From Anaerolineaceae bacterium (lineage in GTDB: Bacteria > Chloroflexota > Anaerolineae > Aggregatilineales > Phototrophicaceae), in assembly GCA_002702065.1 (NCBI GenBank), contig NZXX01000001.1, forward strand, positions 124,001-188,000: a stretch of 64,000 nucleotides of DNA, in the 5' to 3' direction. How positions within the stretch are numbered: the stretch's first letter is position 1; every line of letters starts with the position of its first letter. The position numbers and the translations under genes are program-made. Shown in pieces: positions 25,933 to 35,003 of the stretch. The notes under the pieces were generated by a model. It had not been told where the DNA came from and made no database searches. It saw nothing but the letters and a program-made list of their open reading frames with translations.

Positions 25933-26313
25933 TCAATAGAAATGCTGCCAGCGCGGACGCAGCAGTGCCCACAAAATCAACAATCCGACTAACCCCAGTA
26001 TTGAGGTTGCCACCGGGACATTCAGCATCAGGTTGACAGTCAGCGTAATGGTTGTTGTAGCGACCAGAACATAAAATCCTAATCGACGCCACCGCCACAG
26101 AAAAATGACTCCGACAATATTGATGAGGGCCACGATTGCCATCAGTGGCAGTGCCCATTGCAGGATGACGGTAAATTGCGGGTCGCTGTGGCTGATAAAA
26201 TCCTCGAGGATGACGATATAGCGATAGATGGCCCAGGCATTTGTCAGCGCCATAAGAATCAACCAGACAGTCAGCGCCCGACCGCGTGCAGGATTGAGTG
26301 GGGTTTCGCTCAC
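25933..26313 (-). CDS. Small integral membrane protein, unknown function
   Basis: A 126-residue protein with about four hydrophobic helices (around 15-33, 48-70, 78-98, 102-118) and a basic C-terminus ending RPRWQHFY. No family recognised. It starts 27 bp after the membrane Ser/Thr kinase stop on the same strand, so it is likely co-transcribed. Confidence 0.7.
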   Translation of the reverse strand: MSETPLNPARGRALTVWLILMALTNAWAIYRYIVILEDFISHSDPQFTVILQWALPLMAIVALINIVGVIFLWRWRRLGFYVLVATTTITLTVNLMLNVPVATSILGLVGLLILWALLRPRWQHFY

Positions 26314-26340
26314 CGAATGACTGCCTTTATCGCCGGGACT

Positions 26341-28623
26341 TTATGAAGCACGACGACGTCTTATGGTCAAATGACGAATGCCATGCGCCAGCGACTGTGC
26401 AAAGCCACCGAGCGCGATCAGGATTGAAACCATCATCCCCTGTACGAAGATGACATCCGGGCTGACAAAGTAGAGCACAGGCGTGCCGAGAACACTGTGT
26501 GCGGTCCAGATCGTGCCAAACAGGATGATTGATGTCAGGATGGCGCCCAACCAGCCGGGCAGACGGAAGGTGCCTGCCAGCGCAAAGCCCAGCGCCGTGC
26601 CCAGACCGCCGAACAGCAAGGCGCCCACATTGAGATCGGGCAGGGCCGCGTACAATAGCAGCCAGTTATACACCGTCCACACCAGTGCGCCGGAGATGGT
26701 GCCCAGCACCAGCCCCACCAGCAGGCGAATCCACATCGGCCAGAAACCGCGCAAACGCTCTGGCAGTTCACCCGCCAGCACGACCACAATGCCCATGAAA
26801 ATGCCGAATGTGATGCCCGTCGAGATGGTGCGCCCCAGCTTTTCGTTGAGCAGAATCGCCGGGCCGGACAGGTTGATCCAGGCGTAGAGGCTCATGGCGG
26901 CAAACCCGCCGAGGAAGCCGAAGACAAAGCGCCACACAATCCCCATCGGTTCATCGCTCAGGCGCCGCCACGTATTATAGAGCCAGGTATAAATGCGGGC
27001 TTGCGGGCTGACGACCGACGGCAATGAAGGCGCTTCATCGCGGATGAAGGCCAGGGTGCGCAGCGCCTGCTTGTGACCCTGCCGCTGCCGGTGGGCGACG
27101 TATCGCACCGCCTGTAACGAGCGCATGCGCCCGATAGCGCGGGCTGCCTGTTCCGCCACCGCCGGATACATGCTGTTGAGCGCGATTTCGGCCAGCAGTT
27201 CGTCTATGTCGGTGGAGAAAATGCGTTCGCGCCAGTCCCATTTGCTGCGTTTGGGATACGTCAGGATGGCCCGTGCCCCCAACACATAGATGGCTGCTTT
27301 CATCGCATCTTCGTTGGTTTCCACCTGCAACGCCTGTGCCACCGCTGCCGGAATACGCATGTGGACGTTGTCGCTCAGGTTTGCCAGCCGGTAAATCGCA
27401 CGCACCCGCGCCGGGGCGTTTTCGCTGCGTACCGCATGGAGCGCGACCCAGCGGCGATTTTCGTCGTCCAGCTTGTTCCACCAGTGGTCAATCTGATAGT
27501 CATATTCCAGCGCGCCGCGCAGCAGCATCTGCACACCGGCCTCGTCCAGTTCCAGACCGTGTTTACGGGCATGCGTGTAATAATCGCAGACGAGCATGTA
27601 ATGCGTGATGCCCATGAGGAAGCGACCCTGCCCGCGTGCCCAGACGCGCCGCGCCCGCACGTACAGATCAACCGCTTCCTGCTTGGCCATTTCGTCTGGC
27701 GACATCAGCGGTATGACTTCCTTCAGATCCACCGTGCCGCCGACATCAGCGGTTTCTTCATGCTCATCTTCAGGGCGCATGAGCTGGCCGGGCAGTGTTT
27801 GCGGCATCGGTTTGGGGGCCAGCGCCTGCTCCATCTCCTCGATGAGCGTGAGCACGCTGGCCGGGCGCAGGCTGGGGTTCAGTGATGTGCCACGCCGCAG
27901 GACGGGGGTCAGCGTTTCGGGCAAGTGCGGGCGTACAGTGCCCAGATCAGGCAGGTCCTCCTGAAATTGCAGCTGCTTGATTGCCAGCGATGTGGTGGCA
28001 TCAAACGGCAGTTCGCCGGTCAGCAAGTGAAACATCAGAATGGTGAAGCTGTAAATATCCGCCCGGTGGTCGAGCGCGTCCTCGGTAAGCTGTTCCGGGG
28101 CCATGTACAGCAGGGTGCCATAGCCGGGGTTGGCGGCGCGCCCCTCTGGCCCGACGACGGTCGCCAGCCCAAAGTCCGCCAGGTAGGGAGACTGATTGCT
28201 GTCCAGCAGAATATTGGATGGCTTGATATCGAGGTGAATCACCTGGCTCCTGTGCGCGTAATCGAGCGCAGACGCCATTGCCCGCCCAATGCGCAAGGCT
28301 TCGGGCACCGCCAGTGGCCCGTCTGTCAGCAGACCATCCAGCCCGCCGCCCGTCACAAAGCGCATCACGATGTAGAGCTGGTTGTCGTAACTACCGAAAT
28401 CATAAATGGGGAGGATGTGCGGGTGTTCCAGCCGGGCAATTGTCTTGGCTTCCTGCTCGAACAGTGCTACCGGGTCCGTATCGGCGGCCAGATCACGCGA
28501 AACGGTCTTGATGGCGACAGTCCGGCTGAGGCGTTTATCGCGTGCTGACCACACATCGGCCATGCCACCGCGCCCGATATGCTCGACGACTGTATAATGA
28601 CCAATGTTTGTACCCACATCCAT
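26341..28623 (-). CDS. Membrane Ser/Thr protein kinase with helical-repeat region
   Basis: A 760-residue kinase. The catalytic domain is residues 1-270: glycine loop GRGGMADVW, Lys-39 in VAIKT, catalytic loop HLDIKPSN (130-137) with Asp-132, DFG at 150-152, and YMAPEQL. The usual HRD motif reads HLD, making it a non-RD kinase, a class less dependent on activation-loop phosphorylation. Residues about 320-560 are helical with alternating repeats resembling HEAT (PAAVAQALQVETNEDAMKAA, YPAVAEQAARAIGRM). About six transmembrane helices follow (565-745). No extracellular sensor domain is seen, so input may come via the membrane part. Confidence 0.9.
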   Translation of the reverse strand: MDVGTNIGHYTVVEHIGRGGMADVWSARDKRLSRTVAIKTVSRDLAADTDPVALFEQEAKTIARLEHPHILPIYDFGSYDNQLYIVMRFVTGGGLDGLLTDGPLAVPEALRIGRAMASALDYAHRSQVIHLDIKPSNILLDSNQSPYLADFGLATVVGPEGRAANPGYGTLLYMAPEQLTEDALDHRADIYSFTILMFHLLTGELPFDATTSLAIKQLQFQEDLPDLGTVRPHLPETLTPVLRRGTSLNPSLRPASVLTLIEEMEQALAPKPMPQTLPGQLMRPEDEHEETADVGGTVDLKEVIPLMSPDEMAKQEAVDLYVRARRVWARGQGRFLMGITHYMLVCDYYTHARKHGLELDEAGVQMLLRGALEYDYQIDHWWNKLDDENRRWVALHAVRSENAPARVRAIYRLANLSDNVHMRIPAAVAQALQVETNEDAMKAAIYVLGARAILTYPKRSKWDWRERIFSTDIDELLAEIALNSMYPAVAEQAARAIGRMRSLQAVRYVAHRQRQGHKQALRTLAFIRDEAPSLPSVVSPQARIYTWLYNTWRRLSDEPMGIVWRFVFGFLGGFAAMSLYAWINLSGPAILLNEKLGRTISTGITFGIFMGIVVVLAGELPERLRGFWPMWIRLLVGLVLGTISGALVWTVYNWLLLYAALPDLNVGALLFGGLGTALGFALAGTFRLPGWLGAILTSIILFGTIWTAHSVLGTPVLYFVSPDVIFVQGMMVSILIALGGFAQSLAHGIRHLTIRRRRAS

Positions 28624-28658
28624 AATGTCACAACCCTGTTATGTTGCTGCTCTCTTCC

Positions 28659-28686
28659 ATTATAGACAGGCATACGGCGGGGGCAA
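28659..28686 (-). promoter_or_regulatory. Promoter for the membrane Ser/Thr kinase
   Basis: On the minus strand TTGCCC (28681-28686) and a perfect TATAAT (28659-28664) are 16 bp apart. The predicted start near 28652 gives a leader of about 30 nt. Confidence 0.55.
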
Positions 28687-28787
28687 GCAGTTGGGTTAGG
28701 CGTGAATGAGAAAGGGTAGATTTCTACCCCTGGGGCGCATACACTGAAGATTCACATCAACGCGGATAAGACAGGACCTTACTGCCC

Positions 28788-31025
28788 ATGTCATGCAATC
28801 GGATTCTGGTTTTTGCGCTGGCCGCTTTACTGATACTGCCCGTACCAGCCGGGGCGCAGGAGATTGAATCCGGGCGTGACCCCTGGGCGCTGGCGCGGCG
28901 TTTGCTCGGTTATGATGCCGAGTTTGCGATTCCGCTGCCGACCCCGCTGTACGATCCCGGCGCAACGACTGACTTCTGGGTCAGCAAAGCCAATGCCGAG
29001 GCACCGGTTCAGATTTCTGCGACACTGGCCGGGCGGACCCGCAATATCTACCTGTGGGTGGAAGATGGCCTGTCGATCAATCTTGATACGGTGCAGGCGT
29101 TTACCGTACAGGTGGATCAGTTCCTGACCACGCTGCGTCTGCGTTCGATTTATGGGGATCCGTCGGTGATCCCGGAACTGGGTGAGGTGACCGACCCGAC
29201 CAGCCTGCTGACCTTGCCGGATATTGACCGTGACCCGCACCTGTTTATTGTTTATGCGGCAGACCTCGGTAACAACCTGTATACCGTCAACACGAATGAT
29301 CAACTGCCGCAGGCGATCGCTCCCGGTGGTTACAGCAACCAGCATGAAACCATTTTTGTGAATACGTCGGCGCTGCCCAACACACCGCTGGACAGCCCGG
29401 CCTACCTGACGGTGTTGTCTTCGGCCATGTACCAACTGCTGGCGCATGAACACGTGCCAGGGCAGGATCAATGGCTGAAAGAGGCTTCCGGTGATTTACT
29501 GGCGCGGCTGCTGGAAGCGCCAGAAGTTTACCCGTCGTCCGCCAGTACCTTCATGCAGCAGCCGAACATCAGCCTGATCAGTCCGTCGAGCAGCGCCAGC
29601 ACCCTGGGTGTGCGCGGCGGCCAGCAAATCTTCCTCAGTTATCTGTTACAGCGGTTTGGCTTTCCGCTGCTGCAACAAACATTTCTTCAACCGGGTACCG
29701 GGCTGGAGCCACTGACGGCGGGTCTGGCTGCTGCTGACCTGACCGACCCTGTTTCTGGCCACACGTTTACCGGCGATCAGCTTTTTGCGGAATTTATCGC
29801 GGCCAATGTCGCCAGCTATCTGGTGTCGCAGCCCTTTGGCGATGGCCGCTACGTGCATCTGGTCGCGGAAATGCCGCCCAATATTCCGCCAAGCGGCTAT
29901 GTGATGGATGGTCGCCTGGACGCTGCCTATGCCGATGTGGACGTCAGCCAGTATGGGACACGCTATTTTTACATCGCCAACAGCCAACCGGCCAGCTTCA
30001 ACCTGACCTTCAACGGCCAGCCCGTGACTCATCGCTTGTCGATGCCCGCCGATGCCAGCCCGGACAACCAGTTCTACTGGTCCGGACGCCTGGAGAATCA
30101 GGCCGCGACGCTTACCCGCACGCTGGATTTGTCTGCTGTAGATGCGGCAACGCTGACTTTTGATGTCTGGTACGATCTGCCCCAGGCGCGCAGTTATGGC
30201 TATGTCGAGGTATCGACGGATGACGGCGCGACGTGGACGATCCTCGAAAGCGACCAGAGCAGCACCGATAATCGTTTTGGTCTGGCGTATGGACCGGGCT
30301 ATACCGGCGTCAGCAGTCTGGATGACCCGCGCCCATTCCCTATCATTGGCGTTCTTCTGGAGGAAGATGGTCTGACGATCCGGGAGATCACGCCGGGCGG
30401 GCCGGCCAGTTCCAGTGATTTGCAGGCCGAGGACATCATCGTCGGTTATGATGGCCATGTGTGGGAGGGTCCGCCGGATGTCATTGGTCTGGTGGGCCGT
30501 TATGAGGTGGGGGATACGCTGGAATTATATGTTCAGCGCGGCAATCAGCGGATGAGTGTCCCGGTGGTGCTGGGGGAACATCCGTCACGGTTCAAACTGC
30601 CGGATTCCGTATGGCTTGGCCAGCAGGTCGATCTGTCGGATTATGCCGGGCAGGAAATTCTGCTGCGCTTCGAATATATCAGCGCACCGCAGGGGGGTGG
30701 CACCGGTTTTGCGGTTGACAATATCGCCGTATCCGAGATTGATTTCACCGATGATGCCGAGGAGGAAACGGACTGGACGCTGAATGGCTGGCAGCAGGTG
30801 GATAATCAGGTCGAGCAGAACTTTTTAGTCCAGTATATTACGTCAGGCACCGAGGCTACGCCGCCGCGCGTTCGCCAGCTCATCAGCCCGGCAAGCGACG
30901 TCGTGGATGGGGAATGGCGCTTTGATCTGCTGCCGGAGGAAATTGTCGTGTTTACCATATCCGGTCTCAACGCGGATACGGTGCTACCTGCGCACTTCGA
31001 TATTCAGTTTGAACGTGCCGACTGA
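28788..31025 (+). CDS. Secreted M6/immune-inhibitor-A-like protein with inserted PDZ domain
   Basis: A 745-residue exported protein with a signal peptide ending near GAQ (about residue 24). Residues 50-360 resemble a secreted metalloprotease of the immune-inhibitor A type, with WLKEASGDLLARLL behind a metal motif that reads HEHVP (220-224) instead of HExxH. Zinc binding and proteolysis are therefore doubtful. Residues 390-650 form a beta-rich MAM-like domain (YVEVSTDDGATWTIL, then DLSDYAGQEILLRFEY and GTGFAVDNIAV). It is interrupted at about 520-597 by a PDZ domain (IGVLLEEDGLTIREITPGGP to VPVVLGEHP). Its 3' end overlaps the convergent flavoprotein gene by 22 bp. Confidence 0.75.
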   Translation: MSCNRILVFALAALLILPVPAGAQEIESGRDPWALARRLLGYDAEFAIPLPTPLYDPGATTDFWVSKANAEAPVQISATLAGRTRNIYLWVEDGLSINLDTVQAFTVQVDQFLTTLRLRSIYGDPSVIPELGEVTDPTSLLTLPDIDRDPHLFIVYAADLGNNLYTVNTNDQLPQAIAPGGYSNQHETIFVNTSALPNTPLDSPAYLTVLSSAMYQLLAHEHVPGQDQWLKEASGDLLARLLEAPEVYPSSASTFMQQPNISLISPSSSASTLGVRGGQQIFLSYLLQRFGFPLLQQTFLQPGTGLEPLTAGLAAADLTDPVSGHTFTGDQLFAEFIAANVASYLVSQPFGDGRYVHLVAEMPPNIPPSGYVMDGRLDAAYADVDVSQYGTRYFYIANSQPASFNLTFNGQPVTHRLSMPADASPDNQFYWSGRLENQAATLTRTLDLSAVDAATLTFDVWYDLPQARSYGYVEVSTDDGATWTILESDQSSTDNRFGLAYGPGYTGVSSLDDPRPFPIIGVLLEEDGLTIREITPGGPASSSDLQAEDIIVGYDGHVWEGPPDVIGLVGRYEVGDTLELYVQRGNQRMSVPVVLGEHPSRFKLPDSVWLGQQVDLSDYAGQEILLRFEYISAPQGGGTGFAVDNIAVSEIDFTDDAEEETDWTLNGWQQVDNQVEQNFLVQYITSGTEATPPRVRQLISPASDVVDGEWRFDLLPEEIVVFTISGLNADTVLPAHFDIQFERAD

Positions 31026-32428
31026 CGCAGCACAGCCTGTGCCGCATGATACCCGCACAGACCATGTACCCCGCCACCGGGCGGCGTCGATGATGAACAC
31101 AGATACAGCCCCTTTGCGGGCGTGGCATAGGGGACAAGGCTGGGTGTAGGGCGGAAAAACAGTTGCAGGGCGTCCTGCGCACCACCGTTGATGTCGCCGC
31201 CGATGTAATTGGGGTTATAACGCTCGTAGTCGCTGCTGTGCATGGTGTGCCGTGCCAGGATCAGATCGCGGAAGCCCGGCGCGTACCGTTCAATCTGCTG
31301 TTCAATCCGTTCTGAGTAATCCTCTGTTGAACCCAGTGGGGTATGGCAGTAAGCCCAGCAGGTGTGCTGACCTGCCGGGGCGCGGCTGTCATCGAACAGG
31401 CTTTGCTGCGCCACGATCAGAAATGGCCGGTCGCTGATTCCGCCATGCCACGCGGCACTTTCGGAAACGGCGACATCATCCAGCGGCCCGCCCACATGCA
31501 CGGTCCCGGCCCGGCGACACGCTTCTGCCCGCCAGGGGATCGGCCCCGCCAGTGCGTAATCCAGCTTGAAGATGCCCATGCCATACCGGTAATTTTCCAG
31601 CCAGCGCTTGTAGCCATCCGGCAGACGGTGCCCGGCCAGTTGCAGCAGTTGGCGCGGCGTAATATCCAATAGCACCGCATCGGCTGCGGGGAGATCGTCT
31701 ACATTTTCGACCGGGCGGCTGGTGATGATCTCGCCGCCAAGCGACTGCAAATAGGCGGCCATGGCGTTCATCAGGCTTTGCGAACCCCCGCGCGGCAGCG
31801 GCCAGCCGATCACATGACCGAGCAGCATGAGCACCAGACCAAACGACGCTGACAGCGGCATTTCCAGCGGTAGCTGTGAATGGGCAGCGTTACCGGCCAG
31901 CAGGGCGCGTGCCTGTGGCGTGCGGAACAGGGTGCGGGCCAGCAATTTTGCGGGCGCAACGGCGGTGATGCCGAAGCGTGCCATCAGGAAGGGATGACGC
32001 GGGATGCGCAGCAGCGGGCCGAGAATATCCGTCGAGAGCTGCGGCCAGTGGTCGGCCAGCGGTTCCATCAGCCAGCAATAGGTCCGGCTGTCCACACCGA
32101 GCTGCGCCGCCGTTTCGTCGATGGAGGGGTAAAGGGCGACGGCGCGGTCATCGCCCAGCGGATGCGCCAGTGGAATGTCTGGTTGAATCCATTCGAGGCC
32201 ATAATCGCCCAGCGGCAGTTGGCTGAGGAAGGGTGAACCGGCTCCGAGTGGGTGGATGGCGGAGCAGATGTCGTGGACGAAGCCGGGCAAAGTCAGTTCA
32301 GCCGAGCGTGCCCCACCGCCAATCGTGTCTTTGGCTTCGTAGACGCGCACCGACCATCCCGCCCGCGCCAGTTCAATCGCGGCGGCCAGACCATTCGGCC
32401 CCGCCCCGACGATGATGGCAGATGGCAT
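31004..32428 (-). CDS. FAD-dependent oxidoreductase, phytoene-desaturase-like
   Basis: A 474-residue flavoprotein. The dinucleotide loop AIIVGAGPNGLAAAIELARA and the following Glu-Ala (VYEAKDTIGGGARS) bind FAD. The C-terminal STPPGGGVHGLCGYHAAQAV is the second FAD contact typical of the CrtI/phytoene-dehydrogenase branch, which also includes retinol saturase-like and non-carotenoid enzymes. Substrate is unknown; no carotenoid operon is nearby. Its ATG shares a base with the epimerase stop (TGATG), so translation is coupled to that gene. Confidence 0.85.
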   Translation of the reverse strand: MPSAIIVGAGPNGLAAAIELARAGWSVRVYEAKDTIGGGARSAELTLPGFVHDICSAIHPLGAGSPFLSQLPLGDYGLEWIQPDIPLAHPLGDDRAVALYPSIDETAAQLGVDSRTYCWLMEPLADHWPQLSTDILGPLLRIPRHPFLMARFGITAVAPAKLLARTLFRTPQARALLAGNAAHSQLPLEMPLSASFGLVLMLLGHVIGWPLPRGGSQSLMNAMAAYLQSLGGEIITSRPVENVDDLPAADAVLLDITPRQLLQLAGHRLPDGYKRWLENYRYGMGIFKLDYALAGPIPWRAEACRRAGTVHVGGPLDDVAVSESAAWHGGISDRPFLIVAQQSLFDDSRAPAGQHTCWAYCHTPLGSTEDYSERIEQQIERYAPGFRDLILARHTMHSSDYERYNPNYIGGDINGGAQDALQLFFRPTPSLVPYATPAKGLYLCSSSTPPGGGVHGLCGYHAAQAVLRQSARSN

Positions 32429-33441
32429 CAGGTTTCGAGTATTTCCATAACCAGTTGGCGTTCCGCGTTGCGCCGTTTATAGCTGGCCGGGCGCTGCGGT
32501 GGATGTTGTTCGTAATACCGCACGATTTTTTCCAGATAAATCGGCAGCGGCGTGTACTCGATTCCCAGTTCGGACTTGCTGAGGTCGTTGGTCAGTTCAC
32601 TCATCCAACGGTCGCTGAACGGCGAGCAATCCGGCAGGAACCCATTGGCTTCCAGCAGGCTGCGTTTGACTTCGATGATTTGGGGCATATCCTTGCTCAT
32701 CAGGTGGCACATCATGCCAATAAATTCGGGCAGGGTGACCGTCTCATCCTGCGACAGGTTGTAAACGCCGCCGATGCCTTTGCCCATGTTGATCAGCGTG
32801 ATGACAGCCTGCACGACATCGTCTGCGTAAATGTGCTTGAGTGGGTGCTGCGGCGTATTGGGAATCAGGATCGGACCGCCATCGTTGATGCGCAGCATGT
32901 AATTGTACAGGCGACGCATAGGATCGCGTTCGCTGTTGACCATCGGCAGACGGAGGGAGGTGTACGGGAACTGATGATTTTGCCATGCCCTGGCCAGCAC
33001 ATCTTCGGCGCCGCGTTTGCCGACGCCATAGCGCCATTCTTCGTGACCGTAGGTGTTCGGTTTGGGTTCGGGCATCACCGCGCCATCGTAATCGGCTTCG
33101 GAGAATGGGCGTTCGACCCCTTCCCGCACCAGATATACCTGCCCGGAACTGATAAAGATGTAATGCTTCACACGGCCTTGCAGCAGGTCAACGGTCATGC
33201 TGGCTTCATCTGCGCCGAACAGCACAAAATCAACCACCACATCAAAGGTGCGATTGCCCAGCGCAGCGGCAAACTCCTCCTGAATGGTCCGGTCAGCGCG
33301 CAGCCGGGTGATCGCTTCTGGCAGCTGATCCGCCGTCAGGCCCCGGTTCAGAACAGTCACCCGGTGCCCGCTTTGCGACAGTTCGACAGCCAGCAGATGT
33401 CCCATGTTGCGGCTTCCGCCGATAATCAGAATATCCATCAT
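32428..33441 (-). CDS. NAD-dependent epimerase/dehydratase-like protein
   Basis: A 337-residue extended SDR: ILIIGGSRNMGHLLAVELSQ cofactor loop, VVDFVLFGADEA, IFISSGQVYLVREG and PLKHIYADDVVQAVITLI. The usual catalytic Tyr-x3-Lys is not obvious; YGVGKRGAEDVL carries a Y-x3-K candidate. It may act on a nucleotide sugar or only bind NAD. A second ATG one codon later is as likely a start, behind GAGG. Coupled with the flavoprotein gene downstream. Confidence 0.82.
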   Translation of the reverse strand: MMDILIIGGSRNMGHLLAVELSQSGHRVTVLNRGLTADQLPEAITRLRADRTIQEEFAAALGNRTFDVVVDFVLFGADEASMTVDLLQGRVKHYIFISSGQVYLVREGVERPFSEADYDGAVMPEPKPNTYGHEEWRYGVGKRGAEDVLARAWQNHQFPYTSLRLPMVNSERDPMRRLYNYMLRINDGGPILIPNTPQHPLKHIYADDVVQAVITLINMGKGIGGVYNLSQDETVTLPEFIGMMCHLMSKDMPQIIEVKRSLLEANGFLPDCSPFSDRWMSELTNDLSKSELGIEYTPLPIYLEKIVRYYEQHPPQRPASYKRRNAERQLVMEILET

Positions 33442-33566
33442 TGATAGACAAACCTCATATTACGTGTCTTTACCTTTATTATTGTAACGACTACTCTACA
33501 AAATGATTTGTGTGTTTCTCACGAAATTCCGTGACGATCCATACAGTATGACTTGCACGTTCACGC

Positions 33567-35003
33567 TCATGACGTGGCCGACGTTTCGGGTGCGGTCGTC
33601 CCGGCTGCATTTTCTTTGAGCGCATACTGGCGCAGCACGGGCAGGGTAAATACCATCGTCAGCCCGACCGAAATGACCAGCAAACCATTAATCATCCAGA
33701 CACCGCCCAGCGTCCCTAATTGCGGGATCAGCCACAATCCTGCCGGTAACATCACAGCAAATGCCGCCGTTTTGGCCAACAATGCTTCGCGCATCAGGTT
33801 AAAGGCACGGTAGAGCGGGCCGAAGATGCCGCCTATCGTGATAGTTAAACCGTAAATCGTAAAAGCGGGCAAAATCGGCAGAATTGGCGCCCACTCTTCG
33901 CCGAAGATTGGCACCAGCAGCAGCGGCGCCAGCAAAATTAACAGCCCATAGAAAGCCAGCCCGGCAACTGTCAGCACGCCCAGCACGCGCAGGAAATTAT
34001 GCCATAAACGGGCGTAGTCGTTGCGGCCCACTGACTGGGGTACAACCGCCTGCATGTTTTCATAAATCGCCGATGTAAAAAAGCCGGTTCGCTGGATACC
34101 CCGCAGGCCCAGTTGTATATAGCTGGCAGCAGCAGGCCCGGCCAGAATGCCGACCATTTGTAGCGGAACGTGCACGTACAGATTGGAGATATTTTTATCG
34201 ACTGCCGTCGAAAGCCCGTAGCGCCAGTAAGGCCGGTAGGATATGGTCAGCGCCCGGCTGAAAATGGCCCGCAGCGATGGATAGCGCACGGACTGGTACA
34301 CCCGCGTTCGCTGGTAAACCACTGCGATAACGGCCAGTGTGACCACCGAATAAACCAGCCGCCCCATGACCTGCCCTTCTGCGGTTGGGCTGATCAATGC
34401 TGCCGAAACCAGGCTGATGGTCAGCACAAACTGGTTGATGTTCTGCATCATGGCGACCTGGGTCATGGAGCGGCGGCTGAGAAAGGCCGATTGAAACATG
34501 TTGTAGATGGGGTCGAACAATTGTGACAGCGCCAGTACGGCGGCAAAGACGCCAATCTGCGCGTTGCCGATGGTTTGCAGGCCCGCCAGTAGGGGATACG
34601 ACAGGCCATAGCTGGCCGTCAGCGGCGCTGATTCCTGATAGAGCAGGTTCGCCAGCGATGGGCCGATCAGTGCCAGCATGATCAGCGTGAACAGCGCCCA
34701 GATGGTCGAAACCTTGAGGTAAACGGCCAGCAGATCGACAATTTTGCGCTCGTCTTTTGCGCCAATTGCCGTTGATAGCAGGACTGGAATGCCAACATTG
34801 AGGCCGGTCAGGTCGAATGTCATCCAGATCGACAGAAAGGACTGCGCTAGCGCGAACAACCCGTAATGGTGTGGCCCCAGACGCACAGGCACGATAACCC
34901 AGGCAGCCAGGCCGAGCACCGTGACACCAATCTTGCTGATTTGCAGGATGATGGTGTCCTGCACGAACTTGCGCCGAAACAATTGTTGTGCACGGGAAAT
35001 CAT
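33567..35003 (-). CDS. Polysaccharide flippase (Wzx/MATE-like, MOP superfamily)
   Basis: A 478-residue membrane protein with about 12-14 hydrophobic segments. The opening QDTIILQISKIGVTVLGL and the repeated helix-hairpin layout fit O-antigen or teichuronic-type flippases, which move lipid-linked oligosaccharide units across the membrane. It is the last gene of the glycosyltransferase operon and its ATGA overlaps the preceding stop. About 125 bp without a gene separate it from the epimerase gene. Confidence 0.88.
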   Translation of the reverse strand: MISRAQQLFRRKFVQDTIILQISKIGVTVLGLAAWVIVPVRLGPHHYGLFALAQSFLSIWMTFDLTGLNVGIPVLLSTAIGAKDERKIVDLLAVYLKVSTIWALFTLIMLALIGPSLANLLYQESAPLTASYGLSYPLLAGLQTIGNAQIGVFAAVLALSQLFDPIYNMFQSAFLSRRSMTQVAMMQNINQFVLTISLVSAALISPTAEGQVMGRLVYSVVTLAVIAVVYQRTRVYQSVRYPSLRAIFSRALTISYRPYWRYGLSTAVDKNISNLYVHVPLQMVGILAGPAAASYIQLGLRGIQRTGFFTSAIYENMQAVVPQSVGRNDYARLWHNFLRVLGVLTVAGLAFYGLLILLAPLLLVPIFGEEWAPILPILPAFTIYGLTITIGGIFGPLYRAFNLMREALLAKTAAFAVMLPAGLWLIPQLGTLGGVWMINGLLVISVGLTMVFTLPVLRQYALKENAAGTTAPETSATS

